From: Chloroflexota bacterium
GTDB taxonomy: Bacteria; Chloroflexota; Anaerolineae; Anaerolineales; DRMV01
Assembly: GCA_013153135.1 (NCBI GenBank)
Contig: JAADFA010000067.1
Coordinates: 1-14,344, forward strand
Length of the DNA: 14,344 bases
Direction: 5' to 3'
This document shows, piece after piece, positions 8,351-14,233 of this stretch. How positions within the stretch are numbered: position 1 is the first letter of the stretch; each line of letters starts with the position of its first letter. A program made the position numbers and the translations under genes. Under the pieces are notes generated by a model that searched no databases, was not told the origin of the DNA, and was given only the letters and a program-made list of their open reading frames with translations.

Positions 8351-8450
8351 TGCCGCGCTGGCGCGGGGCCGGACTTGGCCGCGCGTCGTGAAATGCGCGT
8401 TTTGTCTGCGTGAATTGGGTCAAGTTGAGCCGTGTTAGCCAGGATTGAGA

Positions 8451-9467
8451 TCAGGTTGACGGGGCGTCATCGCGCGTGCGACGTACGACATCGGCCTGGT
8501 ATGCGCGAGCGAAGAGGGCAGGCGTGCCACCTGTATGCCAAAAGAGCACGCGGCGCCCGGGCAGGCGGCCGCGGCGCGCGAGGCCGATAAGGCCGGCCAG
8601 TCCGCGACCGGTATAGACGGGGTCGACCAGCAGACCTTCGAGCCGCGCGGCCATGGCGATGGCTTCGGCCTCGGCCTGGGTAAACACACCATATCCGGGC
8701 TGGGCGTACTGGTCTTCCACGTGAATGTCTGTAGCTGCGACGTGGATGTCCTCGCGACCCATATGGGCGAGCGCGTCGTTGGCCAGGGCTGCGACGCGGG
8801 CTGCGAGAACGTCGGCAGGTTGATCTACGCTAATGCCGATGATGGTGCCCTGGTAACCGAGCAGCCGCGCGCCGGCTACGAGCCCGGCTTGGGTTCCGCC
8901 TGAAGATGACGCGAGTATGATGACCTCGGGCCAGGGGGATAGCTGGTCCAGGAGTTCGGCGAGGGCCTCCGCGTAGGCCCGCGCGCCCAGGGCGTTCGAC
9001 CCACCGTAGGGGATAAGGTAGGGCCGGCGCCCTTGGGCGCGCAGGTCCTCCACGGTCTGGCGCAAGCGCTGGTCGCGCTCGGCCCAGGTAGTCCAGATCA
9101 CCTCCGCGCCGAAAAGGGCATCCAGCGTTAGGTTTCCACCCGCGTCGGCGGGATCCTGGGGCTCCCCAGCCAAGACCAAGATCGCGTGCAATCCCCATTG
9201 CGCGGCCGCGGCGGCGGTTTGGCGGCAGTGGTTGGATTGGGCCGCGCCGGCCGTGACCACAGTGTCGGCCCCTTGCTGCAGGGCCTCTGCGAGGAGATAG
9301 GCCAGCTTTCGCGTCTTATTACCGCCAAAGGCCAGGCCCGTGAGGTCGTCTCGCTTGACCCAGAGCTCGAGCCCCAGGGCTTTGCCCAGGCGGGGCAGGC
9401 TTTGGACGGGCGTGGGTAGCGCTGCAAGGGGCAGGTGAGGCCACGGTCGAATGGGGAGCACGGGCAT
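8451..9467 (-). CDS. PLP-dependent D-cysteine desulfhydrase / ACC deaminase family (338 aa)
   Basis: Fold-type II PLP enzyme (tryptophan-synthase-beta superfamily). The PLP lysine is K51 in FGGNKTRKL, followed by the substrate-loop AQSNHCRQTA (76-85); SSSGGTQAG (187-195) is the phosphate-binding loop. ACC deaminase and D-cysteine desulfhydrase are separated by two positions. In ACC deaminase these are Glu in DPVYEG and Leu in HLGG. Here they are T286 (VDPVYTG) and T312 (WHTGG), the pattern of D-cysteine desulfhydrases, which release pyruvate, ammonia and H2S from D-cysteine. The start has GGAG about 7 nt upstream and follows the translin-family stop by a single base, so the two are cotranscribed. 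A role in D-amino-acid detoxification or sulfur supply is inference; exact substrate is uncertain. Confidence 0.87.
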   Translation of the reverse strand: MPVLPIRPWPHLPLAALPTPVQSLPRLGKALGLELWVKRDDLTGLAFGGNKTRKLAYLLAEALQQGADTVVTAGAAQSNHCRQTAAAAAQWGLHAILVLAGEPQDPADAGGNLTLDALFGAEVIWTTWAERDQRLRQTVEDLRAQGRRPYLIPYGGSNALGARAYAEALAELLDQLSPWPEVIILASSSGGTQAGLVAGARLLGYQGTIIGISVDQPADVLAARVAALANDALAHMGREDIHVAATDIHVEDQYAQPGYGVFTQAEAEAIAMAARLEGLLVDPVYTGRGLAGLIGLARRGRLPGRRVLFWHTGGTPALFARAYQADVVRRTRDDAPST

Positions 9468-9468
9468 A

Positions 9469-10104
9469 TCAATCTCCTTGTTGTTGTCGCCAATCGCGGA
9501 GCAGAGTTTCTACTTCCTGCAGACGTAAGCTCAAGGTAACATCCCCCCGGGTACGCTCGATGAGGCTGCGGGCGATGTCGGTCAGACGCCGCAAACCGCC
9601 GGTGATCGCGTCGGGGTAGTCCATCATGATGAGCAAGCCGTAGATTTCGTCCATGTAGGCGAGCATGGTTTCGGCCCGCTCGGAGTAACCATGCCGCAGG
9701 ATGTTGAGGGTATGCCGCCGCAGTTCGCCCACGGCCTCGGCCAACCCGCGAAGGTAAGTATTGGTCGGCACCTGGAGGTCGTCGGGCATGGGCAGTGGAT
9801 GCCCCGCGATTAGGCTGTAGACGATATTGGCTTCGGCGTATTCTTTGAGGGCGTCTTGGGTATAGCCAGCGTAGAACAGGTCTGGATAATCGGCCAGGTC
9901 GGTGCGCAAGCGTTGTGCGAGCTCCTGGCCGGTCTGGAGGAAACGACGAGCGGCCTCGAAGTCTTCCCGGTGCACAGCCTGGATGGCACGGGCACACGCG
10001 CGTACCAAGTGGCGCGCATGCGTCAAGGCCTGCTCCCGGGCAGCATTACGGGCCTCAAAGTCTTGCAACGCGCGTTCGGCTAGCGTGTCGAGTGGCAGCA
10101 ACAT
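9469..10104 (-). CDS. Translin-family protein, putative RNA-binding/RNase (211 aa)
   Basis: All-helical protein recognised as the translin/TRAX family (COG2178-like, found in eukaryotes, archaea and some bacteria). Diagnostic parts are FYAGYTQDALKEYAEANIVY (77-96), with the EYxEA core E88-Y89-x-E91, and the C-terminal block GGLRRLTDIARSLIERTRGD (169-188). In eukaryotic TRAX the EYVEA glutamates are catalytic for the C3PO endoribonuclease; both are kept here. E142/E145 (SERAE) lie roughly where the remaining TRAX carboxylates fall, though that alignment is from memory. Translin homologues assemble into octameric barrels that bind single-stranded RNA or DNA. It sits between a DUF3467 gene (12-nt gap) and the PLP enzyme (1-nt gap), downstream of ssb. 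Ribosome binding site GAGG lies 8 nt upstream. Family confidence is fairly high; the activity is inferred. Confidence 0.82.
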   Translation of the reverse strand: MLLPLDTLAERALQDFEARNAAREQALTHARHLVRACARAIQAVHREDFEAARRFLQTGQELAQRLRTDLADYPDLFYAGYTQDALKEYAEANIVYSLIAGHPLPMPDDLQVPTNTYLRGLAEAVGELRRHTLNILRHGYSERAETMLAYMDEIYGLLIMMDYPDAITGGLRRLTDIARSLIERTRGDVTLSLRLQEVETLLRDWRQQQGD

Positions 10105-10116
10105 AGGTCCATCCTC

Positions 10117-10479
10117 TTAGCTGTCCCCCATGGATGGCGGCTGCCCTTCGGGCGGCGATGATGGTTTGGCCGAGCGGAACAGCGCGTCGGCTAGAGATGG
10201 CTTGCCGGGGAGCGGGATCTCGCCGAACCGCGCTTCGTATTGGGCCAGGGCGGCCCGGAGTAGATAAAATAACATCTTCGCGCCCACGGGTGAGAGTACC
10301 ACCCGCGCGACGTATTGCGCTTCGTGATCACCGGGGAGAAAACGGACAAAGTTGAGCACAAATTCAGTGGGCGTTTGGCCTACATTGAAGTGGTTGCTAT
10401 AGCTCGGGGGGATGGGGGGCCCGAGTGGTGGCCGTTGGGCCGAGGGCTCCCGTCGCCCCTGGGTATCCCCGGTGTCCAT
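10117..10479 (-). CDS. DUF3467-family protein (120 aa)
   Basis: Small protein with a Pro-rich N-terminal tail (1-30) and then YSNHFNVGQTPTEFVLNF and YVARVVLSPVGAKMLFYLLRAALAQYEARFG, the hallmarks of DUF3467: a beta-strand with an SN-x-F motif, then ARV-x-SP and a helix. The family has no assigned biochemical function. It lacks a signal peptide or membrane segment. GGAGG lies about 9 nt before this ATG; an ATG 7 nt earlier is out of frame. Position 30 nt after ssb and 12 nt before the translin-family gene marks it as the second gene of that operon, and suggests, without proving, a role near nucleic-acid metabolism. Confidence 0.82.
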   Translation of the reverse strand: MDTGDTQGRREPSAQRPPLGPPIPPSYSNHFNVGQTPTEFVLNFVRFLPGDHEAQYVARVVLSPVGAKMLFYLLRAALAQYEARFGEIPLPGKPSLADALFRSAKPSSPPEGQPPSMGDS

Positions 10480-10509
10480 GATCCATCTCCTCCCGCGGTG
10501 AAGCGTGGT

Positions 10510-10995
10510 TTAGAAGGGGATTTCGTCCTCTTCGGCCGGTAAGTCATCAACCGGCCCCATGGCCGCCGTATCCGTAGCCGCACTTGGCGTGGCAGCTGGG
10601 GGCTCCTCACCGCGGGCAGCGGGCTCCATTCCCATGGCTTCGGCTTCCTGGCGCGTGGTCAGGAATTGCACCACTTCGGCCCGCAGCTCGTATGATGTGC
10701 CTACGGTGCCGTCAGCGCGGGTAAAGATGCGCGGATTCCCTGTTTGTAAATCGGGAATGAGCCGACCTTCAATGTACACCTTCATTCCACGGCGTAAATA
10801 TTGATGGCAAATTTCACCTAGACGGCCCCACGCGCTTACCCGAAACCATACTGTCTCTTTGACTTCTTGACCGGCAGCATTGGTATATCGGCGGTTCGTC
10901 GCAACCGAAAAGACGGCCACGGGCGTCCCCTGTTGGGTATAGCGTAATTCTGGATCCCGACCTAAGTTCCCGATAAGGATGACCTTATGATACAT
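10510..10995 (-). CDS. ssb: Single-stranded DNA-binding protein (161 aa)
   Basis: Binds ssDNA during replication, recombination and repair, usually as a homotetramer. The OB fold covers about residues 1-113, beginning MYHKVILIGNLGRDPELRYT and including FSVATNRRY, WFRVSAWG and KVYIEGRL. A disordered Pro/Ala/Glu linker leads to the acidic tip EEDEIPF, matching the conserved SSB tail that recruits partner proteins. An in-frame upstream ATG (11055) would add 20 residues unlike the family and lies upstream of the predicted promoter, so ATG 10995, preceded by GGGAGGG, is chosen. It is the first gene of the ssb-DUF3467-translin-PLP enzyme operon. Confidence 0.97.
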   Translation of the reverse strand: MYHKVILIGNLGRDPELRYTQQGTPVAVFSVATNRRYTNAAGQEVKETVWFRVSAWGRLGEICHQYLRRGMKVYIEGRLIPDLQTGNPRIFTRADGTVGTSYELRAEVVQFLTTRQEAEAMGMEPAARGEEPPAATPSAATDTAAMGPVDDLPAEEDEIPF

Positions 10996-10999
10996 GCGC

Positions 11000-11004
11000 C
11001 CTCC
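11000..11004 (-). promoter_or_regulatory. Ribosome binding site of ssb (decides start)
   Basis: Minus-strand GGAGG within GGGAGGG, 4 nt before ATG 10995. The spacing is a little short, but the complementarity is strong, and the alternative upstream start has no comparable site. Confidence 0.7.
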
Positions 11005-11026
11005 CGGAACATCAAAGGTTTGGGCA

Positions 11027-11055
11027 ATTATACTACTCTCTGGGGTGGTACCCAA
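11027..11055 (-). promoter_or_regulatory. Promoter of the ssb operon
   Basis: Minus-strand TTGGGT (11050-11055), a 17-nt spacer and a perfect TATAAT (11027-11032). The predicted start near 11020 gives a leader of about 25 nt. This is the only promoter proposed in the window whose -10 lacks the TGn extension; it has the consensus hexamer instead. Confidence 0.6.
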
Positions 11056-11109
11056 TAGCCATGCGAAAATGTACGCTCATCCCCCAAGGCTTCGCAAATT
11101 TGGGCACCC

Positions 11110-11138
11110 TTGACGTTGTTGGCAGCCCGTGTTAAGAT
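11110..11138 (+). promoter_or_regulatory. Promoter of the LysM lipoprotein gene
   Basis: TTGACG (11110-11115), a 17-nt spacer, then TAAGAT (11133-11138) preceded by TGT, an extended -10. The predicted start near 11145 gives a leader of about 47 nt. It is divergent from the ssb promoter, with 54 nt between the two -35 hexamers, so shared regulation is possible. Confidence 0.55.
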
Positions 11139-11175
11139 GAGATAAATTTGTCCAGAGGCACATCTTGAGGAGACG

Positions 11176-11181
11176 AGGAGG
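11176..11181 (+). promoter_or_regulatory. Ribosome binding site of the LysM gene (decides start)
   Basis: AGGAGG 10 nt before ATG 11192. An in-frame TTG at 11165 would put this site inside the coding region and would place charged residues ahead of the signal sequence, so ATG 11192 is preferred. Confidence 0.65.
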
Positions 11182-11191
11182 CCCAAAGGCC

Positions 11192-11884
11192 ATGCGCGGG
11201 AAATGGTTTTTCTTCTTCCTTGCTGTTGCTGTGATGATTGCGTTGGCGTGCACGCGATCGGCCAGCACGCCTATGCCGACCAGCGCGCTTCCGACCCAGG
11301 TGAACGTGCAGCCGCAAAGCCAGGCCGATATGGACGCGACCGCTACGGCCATGTACCAAGCTTTGTTGCCAACATCGTCGAACGCACAGGAGGCCGCGGC
11401 CACGCCGAGCGGTCAACAGCCCCAACCCGCGGTGCAACCAACCCCGACACCGTTACCGCCGCCCACGCCGACTCCTGCCCCAACCACCGTGGCCCCACCG
11501 CCATCGCCCACTGCAGCGCCCACGGCAAGTCATACGGTCCCCGACCGCTATACGTTACATTGGGGCGAACATCCCTTCTGTTTGGCTCGGCGTTTCAATA
11601 TCCACCCTGATGATTTGTTGCGCGCAAATGGCTTAACGCGGGGCCAGATCGTCTACCCGGGCCAAACTTTGGTCATCCCTAAGGACGCGCGCCCCTTTAC
11701 CGCGTTTGCACCGAATCGGGCCCGCCATCCGCACCCAACTATCTATACGGTGCGCCCGGGCGATACAATCTACAGCATTGCTTGTTACTTCGGCGACGTA
11801 TGGCCTGAAGATATCGCTCGCGAAAATGGCCTTCCTCTAACTGACGACCGGCTCACACCTGGGATGCAACTGCGCATTCCATAA
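11192..11884 (+). CDS. Double-LysM lipoprotein (230 aa)
   Basis: Predicted exported lipoprotein that could bind peptidoglycan or another glycan. MRGKWFFFFLAVAVMIALAC (1-20) is a short basic start, a hydrophobic core and a lipobox-like ALAC with C20 as the candidate lipidated cysteine; the -3 Ala/-2 Leu order is not ideal. Residues 65-117 are a Pro/Thr/Ala-rich spacer. Two LysM modules follow: RYTLHWGEHPF to TLVIP (119-163) and IYTVRPGDTIYSIA to QLRIP (184-230). Each has the YT-x-GE/D opening, a central N-G and the closing PGQ/PGM-x-L-x-IP. Each carries one cysteine (C130, C198) at non-equivalent positions, which could form a disulfide outside the cell. No catalytic domain is attached. Such Thr/Pro-linked LysM lipoproteins are common in Chloroflexota, as far as I recall. 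Confidence 0.88.
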   Translation: MRGKWFFFFLAVAVMIALACTRSASTPMPTSALPTQVNVQPQSQADMDATATAMYQALLPTSSNAQEAAATPSGQQPQPAVQPTPTPLPPPTPTPAPTTVAPPPSPTAAPTASHTVPDRYTLHWGEHPFCLARRFNIHPDDLLRANGLTRGQIVYPGQTLVIPKDARPFTAFAPNRARHPHPTIYTVRPGDTIYSIACYFGDVWPEDIARENGLPLTDDRLTPGMQLRIP

Positions 11885-11904
11885 CTGTCTCGTTATTACA
11901 CAAT

Positions 11905-11941
11905 GGACGCCGCGGGGCGTGATACGCGCCTCGCGGCGTTC
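11905..11941 (+). terminator. Strong hairpin between LysM and NUDIX genes (no U-tract)
   Basis: GACGCCGCGGGGCG and CGCCTCGCGGCGTTC arms form a near-continuous 15-bp stem (two G-U pairs) closed by a 7-nt loop, starting 20 nt after the LysM stop. No run of T follows, so it is either a non-canonical terminator, a processing or stability element, or a leader structure for the NUDIX gene, whose ribosome binding site lies about 30 nt downstream. Confidence 0.42.
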
Positions 11942-11983
11942 TCGCGTCGTGCCCTACGCATCCAGCCGCGGGAGGTCGGAGCT

Positions 11984-12529
11984 ATGGATATACCCAACGT
12001 CGAGGTCTTGCAGCGTGAAGTCTTGCTCACGACGCGCATCTTTCGCCTTCGCGCAGATTTGGTGCGCGCACCAGACCAACGTACTCATACGTGGTATGTT
12101 TTAGAGCATCCCGGATCTGTGGTCATTGTGCCCATAGATGCCCACGGCCGCGTGTGGTTTGTTCGGCAGTATCGTCACGCCGTTGGCCGTGTGTTGCTCG
12201 AGTTCCCCGCGGGCACTTTAGAACCTGACGAGTCTCCTCTCACGTGTGCACAGCGGGAGCTGGCTGAGGAGATCGGCATGCGCGCCACAGATTGGCTCGA
12301 GCTGGGAACGTTTTACGTCGCGCCTGGATATTCGAGCGAGCGCATGGTCGCATATTTGGCACGCGGGCTTGAACCGGTGTCCGGCGCGTCTCCCGACGCG
12401 GATGAACTTCTCAAGCCAGAAGCCTACCCCTTAACCCAGGTCGAAACCTGGATGCGCACGGGCCGCATCCAAGATGGCAAAAGTTTGGCCGCGTGGCTGC
12501 TGGCACAAGCCCACCTGACCGCCGCATAA
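11984..12529 (+). CDS. NUDIX hydrolase, ADP-ribose pyrophosphatase-like (181 aa)
   Basis: Hydrolyses a nucleoside diphosphate linked to another moiety. The full Nudix box G-x5-E-x7-REUxEExGU runs from G77 to M99, with E83, R91-E92, E95-E96 and G98 all present. The surroundings, VVIVPIDAHGRVWFVRQYRHAVGRVLLEFPAGTLEPDE before the box and GTFYVAPGYSSERMVAYLA after it, are those of the ADP-ribose pyrophosphatase (NudF/ADPRase) subgroup, so ADP-ribose is the likely substrate. ATG 11984 has GGGAGG 8 nt upstream; longer in-frame versions would run through the preceding hairpin. The stop overlaps a possible start for the next frame (TAATG). It may share a transcript with the LysM gene, subject to the intervening hairpin. 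Confidence 0.92.
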   Translation: MDIPNVEVLQREVLLTTRIFRLRADLVRAPDQRTHTWYVLEHPGSVVIVPIDAHGRVWFVRQYRHAVGRVLLEFPAGTLEPDESPLTCAQRELAEEIGMRATDWLELGTFYVAPGYSSERMVAYLARGLEPVSGASPDADELLKPEAYPLTQVETWMRTGRIQDGKSLAAWLLAQAHLTAA

Positions 12530-12798
12530 TGGCGCAATGTGAGCGGCCAAAGTTCATCACGCGCTCCAACACGCCCCGAACTATCAACCCACGCGCGGCG
12601 AGTTGGCGCGAGAAATCGCCTCGTACCACCTGACCGGGGTTCAGGTCGACGCGCAAGGCCAAATCACGTGGGAACCTTGGGGCGCGTGTGCATCCGCCCG
12701 ATCTCCCCACGGATGCGGACAATATGCCCCCCATCATACGGGCCTGGTACCTGCGCGAAATCATCTTTACGCCCGGTGCGAAGGACATACCGCTGTAA
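12529..12798 (+). pseudogene. Small gene broken by two compensating frameshifts (about 89 aa if repaired)
   Basis: This fills the 277-nt gap between the NUDIX stop and the convergent rodA stop. ATG 12529 overlaps the NUDIX stop as TAATG. The start frame soon hits a stop near 12633. Natural-looking protein instead reads in the next frame from about 12549 to 12680 (for example NYQPTRGELAREIASYHLTG), then returns to the original frame from about 12682 to TAA 12796-12798 (for example NMPPIIRAWYLREIIFTPGA). Adding one A to the AAA at 12549-12551 and removing one G from the GGGG at 12679-12682 gives one 90-codon frame. Both indels are at homopolymers, so sequencing or assembly error is as likely as true decay. 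I recognise no family, and no membrane segment is visible. The reading rests on amino-acid plausibility and the tight fit between neighbours. Confidence 0.45.
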
Positions 12799-12806
12799 GA
12801 CGCGCC

Positions 12807-13913
12807 TCATTGGAACCGCAGGGGCTCGCGGTGAAGCGCGACGCTTTCCACCAGGCCGATGGCGAGTAGCGTGGCCATGAGGGAACTGCCACCATAGGTG
12901 ATAAAGGGCAGCGGCAGGCCGGTCACGGGGATGAGGTTCAGGTTCATCGCGATGTTGACCACCATGTGGAAGGACAGCATTGCGGCCACGCCGGTGGCAA
13001 TCAGCGCACCAGCTGTATCATAGGCTTGCTGCGCGATGCGCACGCACCGCCAGATAACCAAAATGAGCAGCAGGATGGTCAGGGTCGCGCCCACAAAACC
13101 GAATTCGTGCGCGATGACGGAGAAGATGAAATCTGTGTGGCGCACTTTAAGAAATCGGTACTGAACTTGGGGCCCCAAGCCGTAGCCCTGCCCCAGCCAG
13201 CCACCGCTCCCAATGCTAATCAAGGCTTGCTGCACATTGTAAATCGCACCATGTCGCGCTTCTTCTTGCGGAAAAAGAAAGTTAAGAATGCGTGCTTTTT
13301 GGTAGGGCTCTAAGAAAGGGAAGCCCACAACAGCAGCGAGGATGCCAATGCCCACGAAGGTCGCGACGTACTTCCAGGGCAAACCCGCGACCCAGAGCAT
13401 GACAAACCAAATTACCAACAAAGTAATGGACGTGCTTAAGTCGGGCTGCAACAGCACCCATACAGTAAGGAAGAGCGTTTGGGCCGCGCTCGCGAGCACC
13501 CAGCGCCATTGGTTTAACTGTTCTTGTCGTTTCGCGAGAAAGGATGCTTGACTTAAAATAAGCACAAGCTTCGCGAACTCTGAAGGTTGCACTTTAATCG
13601 GACCTAGGGTAAACCAGCGCGCGGAGCCGAACAGCGCGGTTCCGACGATGTTGAGCGCAATCAAGGTAACGACTGTAATGATGTAAAAGTACTTGCTCAG
13701 CGTGAGCCAATAGTGATAGTCCACTAATGCGACTACAGCCATGAGCACAAAGCCCACACTCGCGTAAAGAAGTTGCCGCGATGGAAGCTCGGCCAAGGTT
13801 TGGTTTCCCGCGATGGCCGAGCGAATCATGGCCACACCGAAAATGACCAGCCCCGCGACCAAGGCAAGTAGCCAATAATCCAGATTTTCCCATGGGATGC
13901 GCCGTCGGATCAT
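12807..13913 (-). CDS. rodA: RodA/FtsW-family SEDS peptidoglycan glycosyltransferase (368 aa)
   Basis: Integral membrane lipid-II polymerase of the SEDS family, which works with a class B penicillin-binding protein in elongation (RodA) or division (FtsW). About ten hydrophobic segments are visible, beginning near residues 12-32, 48-66 and 75-95. Family landmarks are SARWFTLGPIKVQPSEFAKL (97-116), LLQPDLSTS (154-162), the large extracellular loop with VRHTDFIFSVIAHEFGFVG (257-275; D261 corresponds to the essential RodA aspartate), and TGLPLPFITYGGSSLM (331-346, the FtsW/RodA/SpoVE signature). RHTDFIF and the short N-terminus favour RodA over FtsW, but no mreC/mrdA or mur genes are adjacent to confirm this. 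GAGGAGG lies 6 nt before ATG 13913. Confidence 0.92.
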   Translation of the reverse strand: MIRRRIPWENLDYWLLALVAGLVIFGVAMIRSAIAGNQTLAELPSRQLLYASVGFVLMAVVALVDYHYWLTLSKYFYIITVVTLIALNIVGTALFGSARWFTLGPIKVQPSEFAKLVLILSQASFLAKRQEQLNQWRWVLASAAQTLFLTVWVLLQPDLSTSITLLVIWFVMLWVAGLPWKYVATFVGIGILAAVVGFPFLEPYQKARILNFLFPQEEARHGAIYNVQQALISIGSGGWLGQGYGLGPQVQYRFLKVRHTDFIFSVIAHEFGFVGATLTILLLILVIWRCVRIAQQAYDTAGALIATGVAAMLSFHMVVNIAMNLNLIPVTGLPLPFITYGGSSLMATLLAIGLVESVALHREPLRFQ

Positions 13914-13931
13914 CGCGTGCCTCCTCGCGGG

Positions 13932-13940
13932 ATTGTATCA
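13932..13940 (-). promoter_or_regulatory. Extended -10 promoter of rodA
   Basis: Minus-strand TGATACAAT (TGn plus TACAAT), about 19 nt before the rodA ATG. A weak TTGCTG (13953-13958) sits 15 nt upstream. The predicted start near 13925 leaves a leader of only about 12 nt, just long enough to contain the ribosome binding site. Confidence 0.45.
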
Positions 13941-13963
13941 CGCTCGGTAGGTCAGCAAGGCAC

Positions 13964-13975
13964 TGCACCGTTAGG
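13964..13975 (+). repeat. 12-bp direct repeat, copy 1
   Basis: TGCACCGTTAGG, identical to 14115-14126, with starts 151 bp apart in the rodA-glyA spacer. Neighbouring bases do not extend the identity. Confidence 0.6.
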
Positions 13976-14114
13976 ATACGCCCGCACACCCCGCTTTGGC
14001 TTTCACACGCGCTCGGCATGCCTATGACTGGAATCCTGGCAGCGGATCTGTGCCCCCCATCCAAACATAGGCCGAAGGGCCACGCTCCTGCTGGGTTTCG
14101 ACAGTATGACCTGT

Positions 14115-14126
14115 TGCACCGTTAGG
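14115..14126 (+). repeat. 12-bp direct repeat, copy 2
   Basis: TGCACCGTTAGG, second copy, identical to 13964-13975. Overlaps a TTGCAC at 14114-14119 that is weakly -35-like. Confidence 0.6.
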
Positions 14127-14194
14127 CTTTGCCTTTCTACCTGAAGGTGTATATGGTTATCTTATAACAAGTGACGGCCTGCAGGATCCCAGGA

Positions 14195-14203
14195 TGGTAA
14201 AAT
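14195..14203 (+). promoter_or_regulatory. Extended -10 promoter of glyA
   Basis: TGGTAAAAT (TGn plus TAAAAT). No -35 at normal spacing; GTGACG at 14171-14176 is too far (21 nt). The predicted start is near 14210, which would place the UUCG hairpin at the extreme 5' end of the transcript. Confidence 0.42.
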
Positions 14204-14213
14204 GAAGGCATGA

Positions 14214-14233
14214 CCTTCAGCTTCGGCTGAAGG
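14214..14233 (+). other. Perfect 8-bp hairpin with UUCG tetraloop in glyA leader
   Basis: CCTTCAGC-TTCG-GCTGAAGG forms a perfect stem closed by the exceptionally stable C(UUCG)G loop, 32 nt before the glyA ATG. No T-run follows on the plus strand, so it is not a standard terminator. A 5' mRNA-stabilising hairpin is the favoured interpretation; a terminator relic or protein-binding site is possible. Confidence 0.5.

Larger units (their letters stand above)
13941..14194. other. Intergenic region rodA-glyA, no gene recognised
   Basis: About 250 nt between the divergent rodA and glyA promoters. No reading frame has a ribosome binding site plus a family-like sequence. It contains a 12-bp direct repeat TGCACCGTTAGG (13964-13975 and 14115-14126), a small GGCC-gaag-GGCC hairpin near 14080, and a weak promoter-like pair TTGCCT (14129-14134) and TATGGT (14152-14157, 17-nt spacer, plus strand). 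No known riboswitch, tRNA or other structured RNA was recognised. Confidence 0.5.

Noticed and set aside
12411..12788. Minus-strand frame across the NUDIX 3' end and the following gap
   Set aside because: No ribosome binding site, antisense to the NUDIX gene, and less protein-like than the plus-strand reading of the same gap.
13594..14064. Minus-strand frame overlapping the 5' part of rodA and its upstream spacer
   Set aside because: Overlaps the conserved N-terminus of RodA in another frame and runs through the promoter; no family-like sequence.
14163..14168. TATAAC as an alternative -10 for glyA
   Set aside because: No TGn extension and no -35 at 16-18 nt; the downstream TGGTAAAAT fits the other promoters better.
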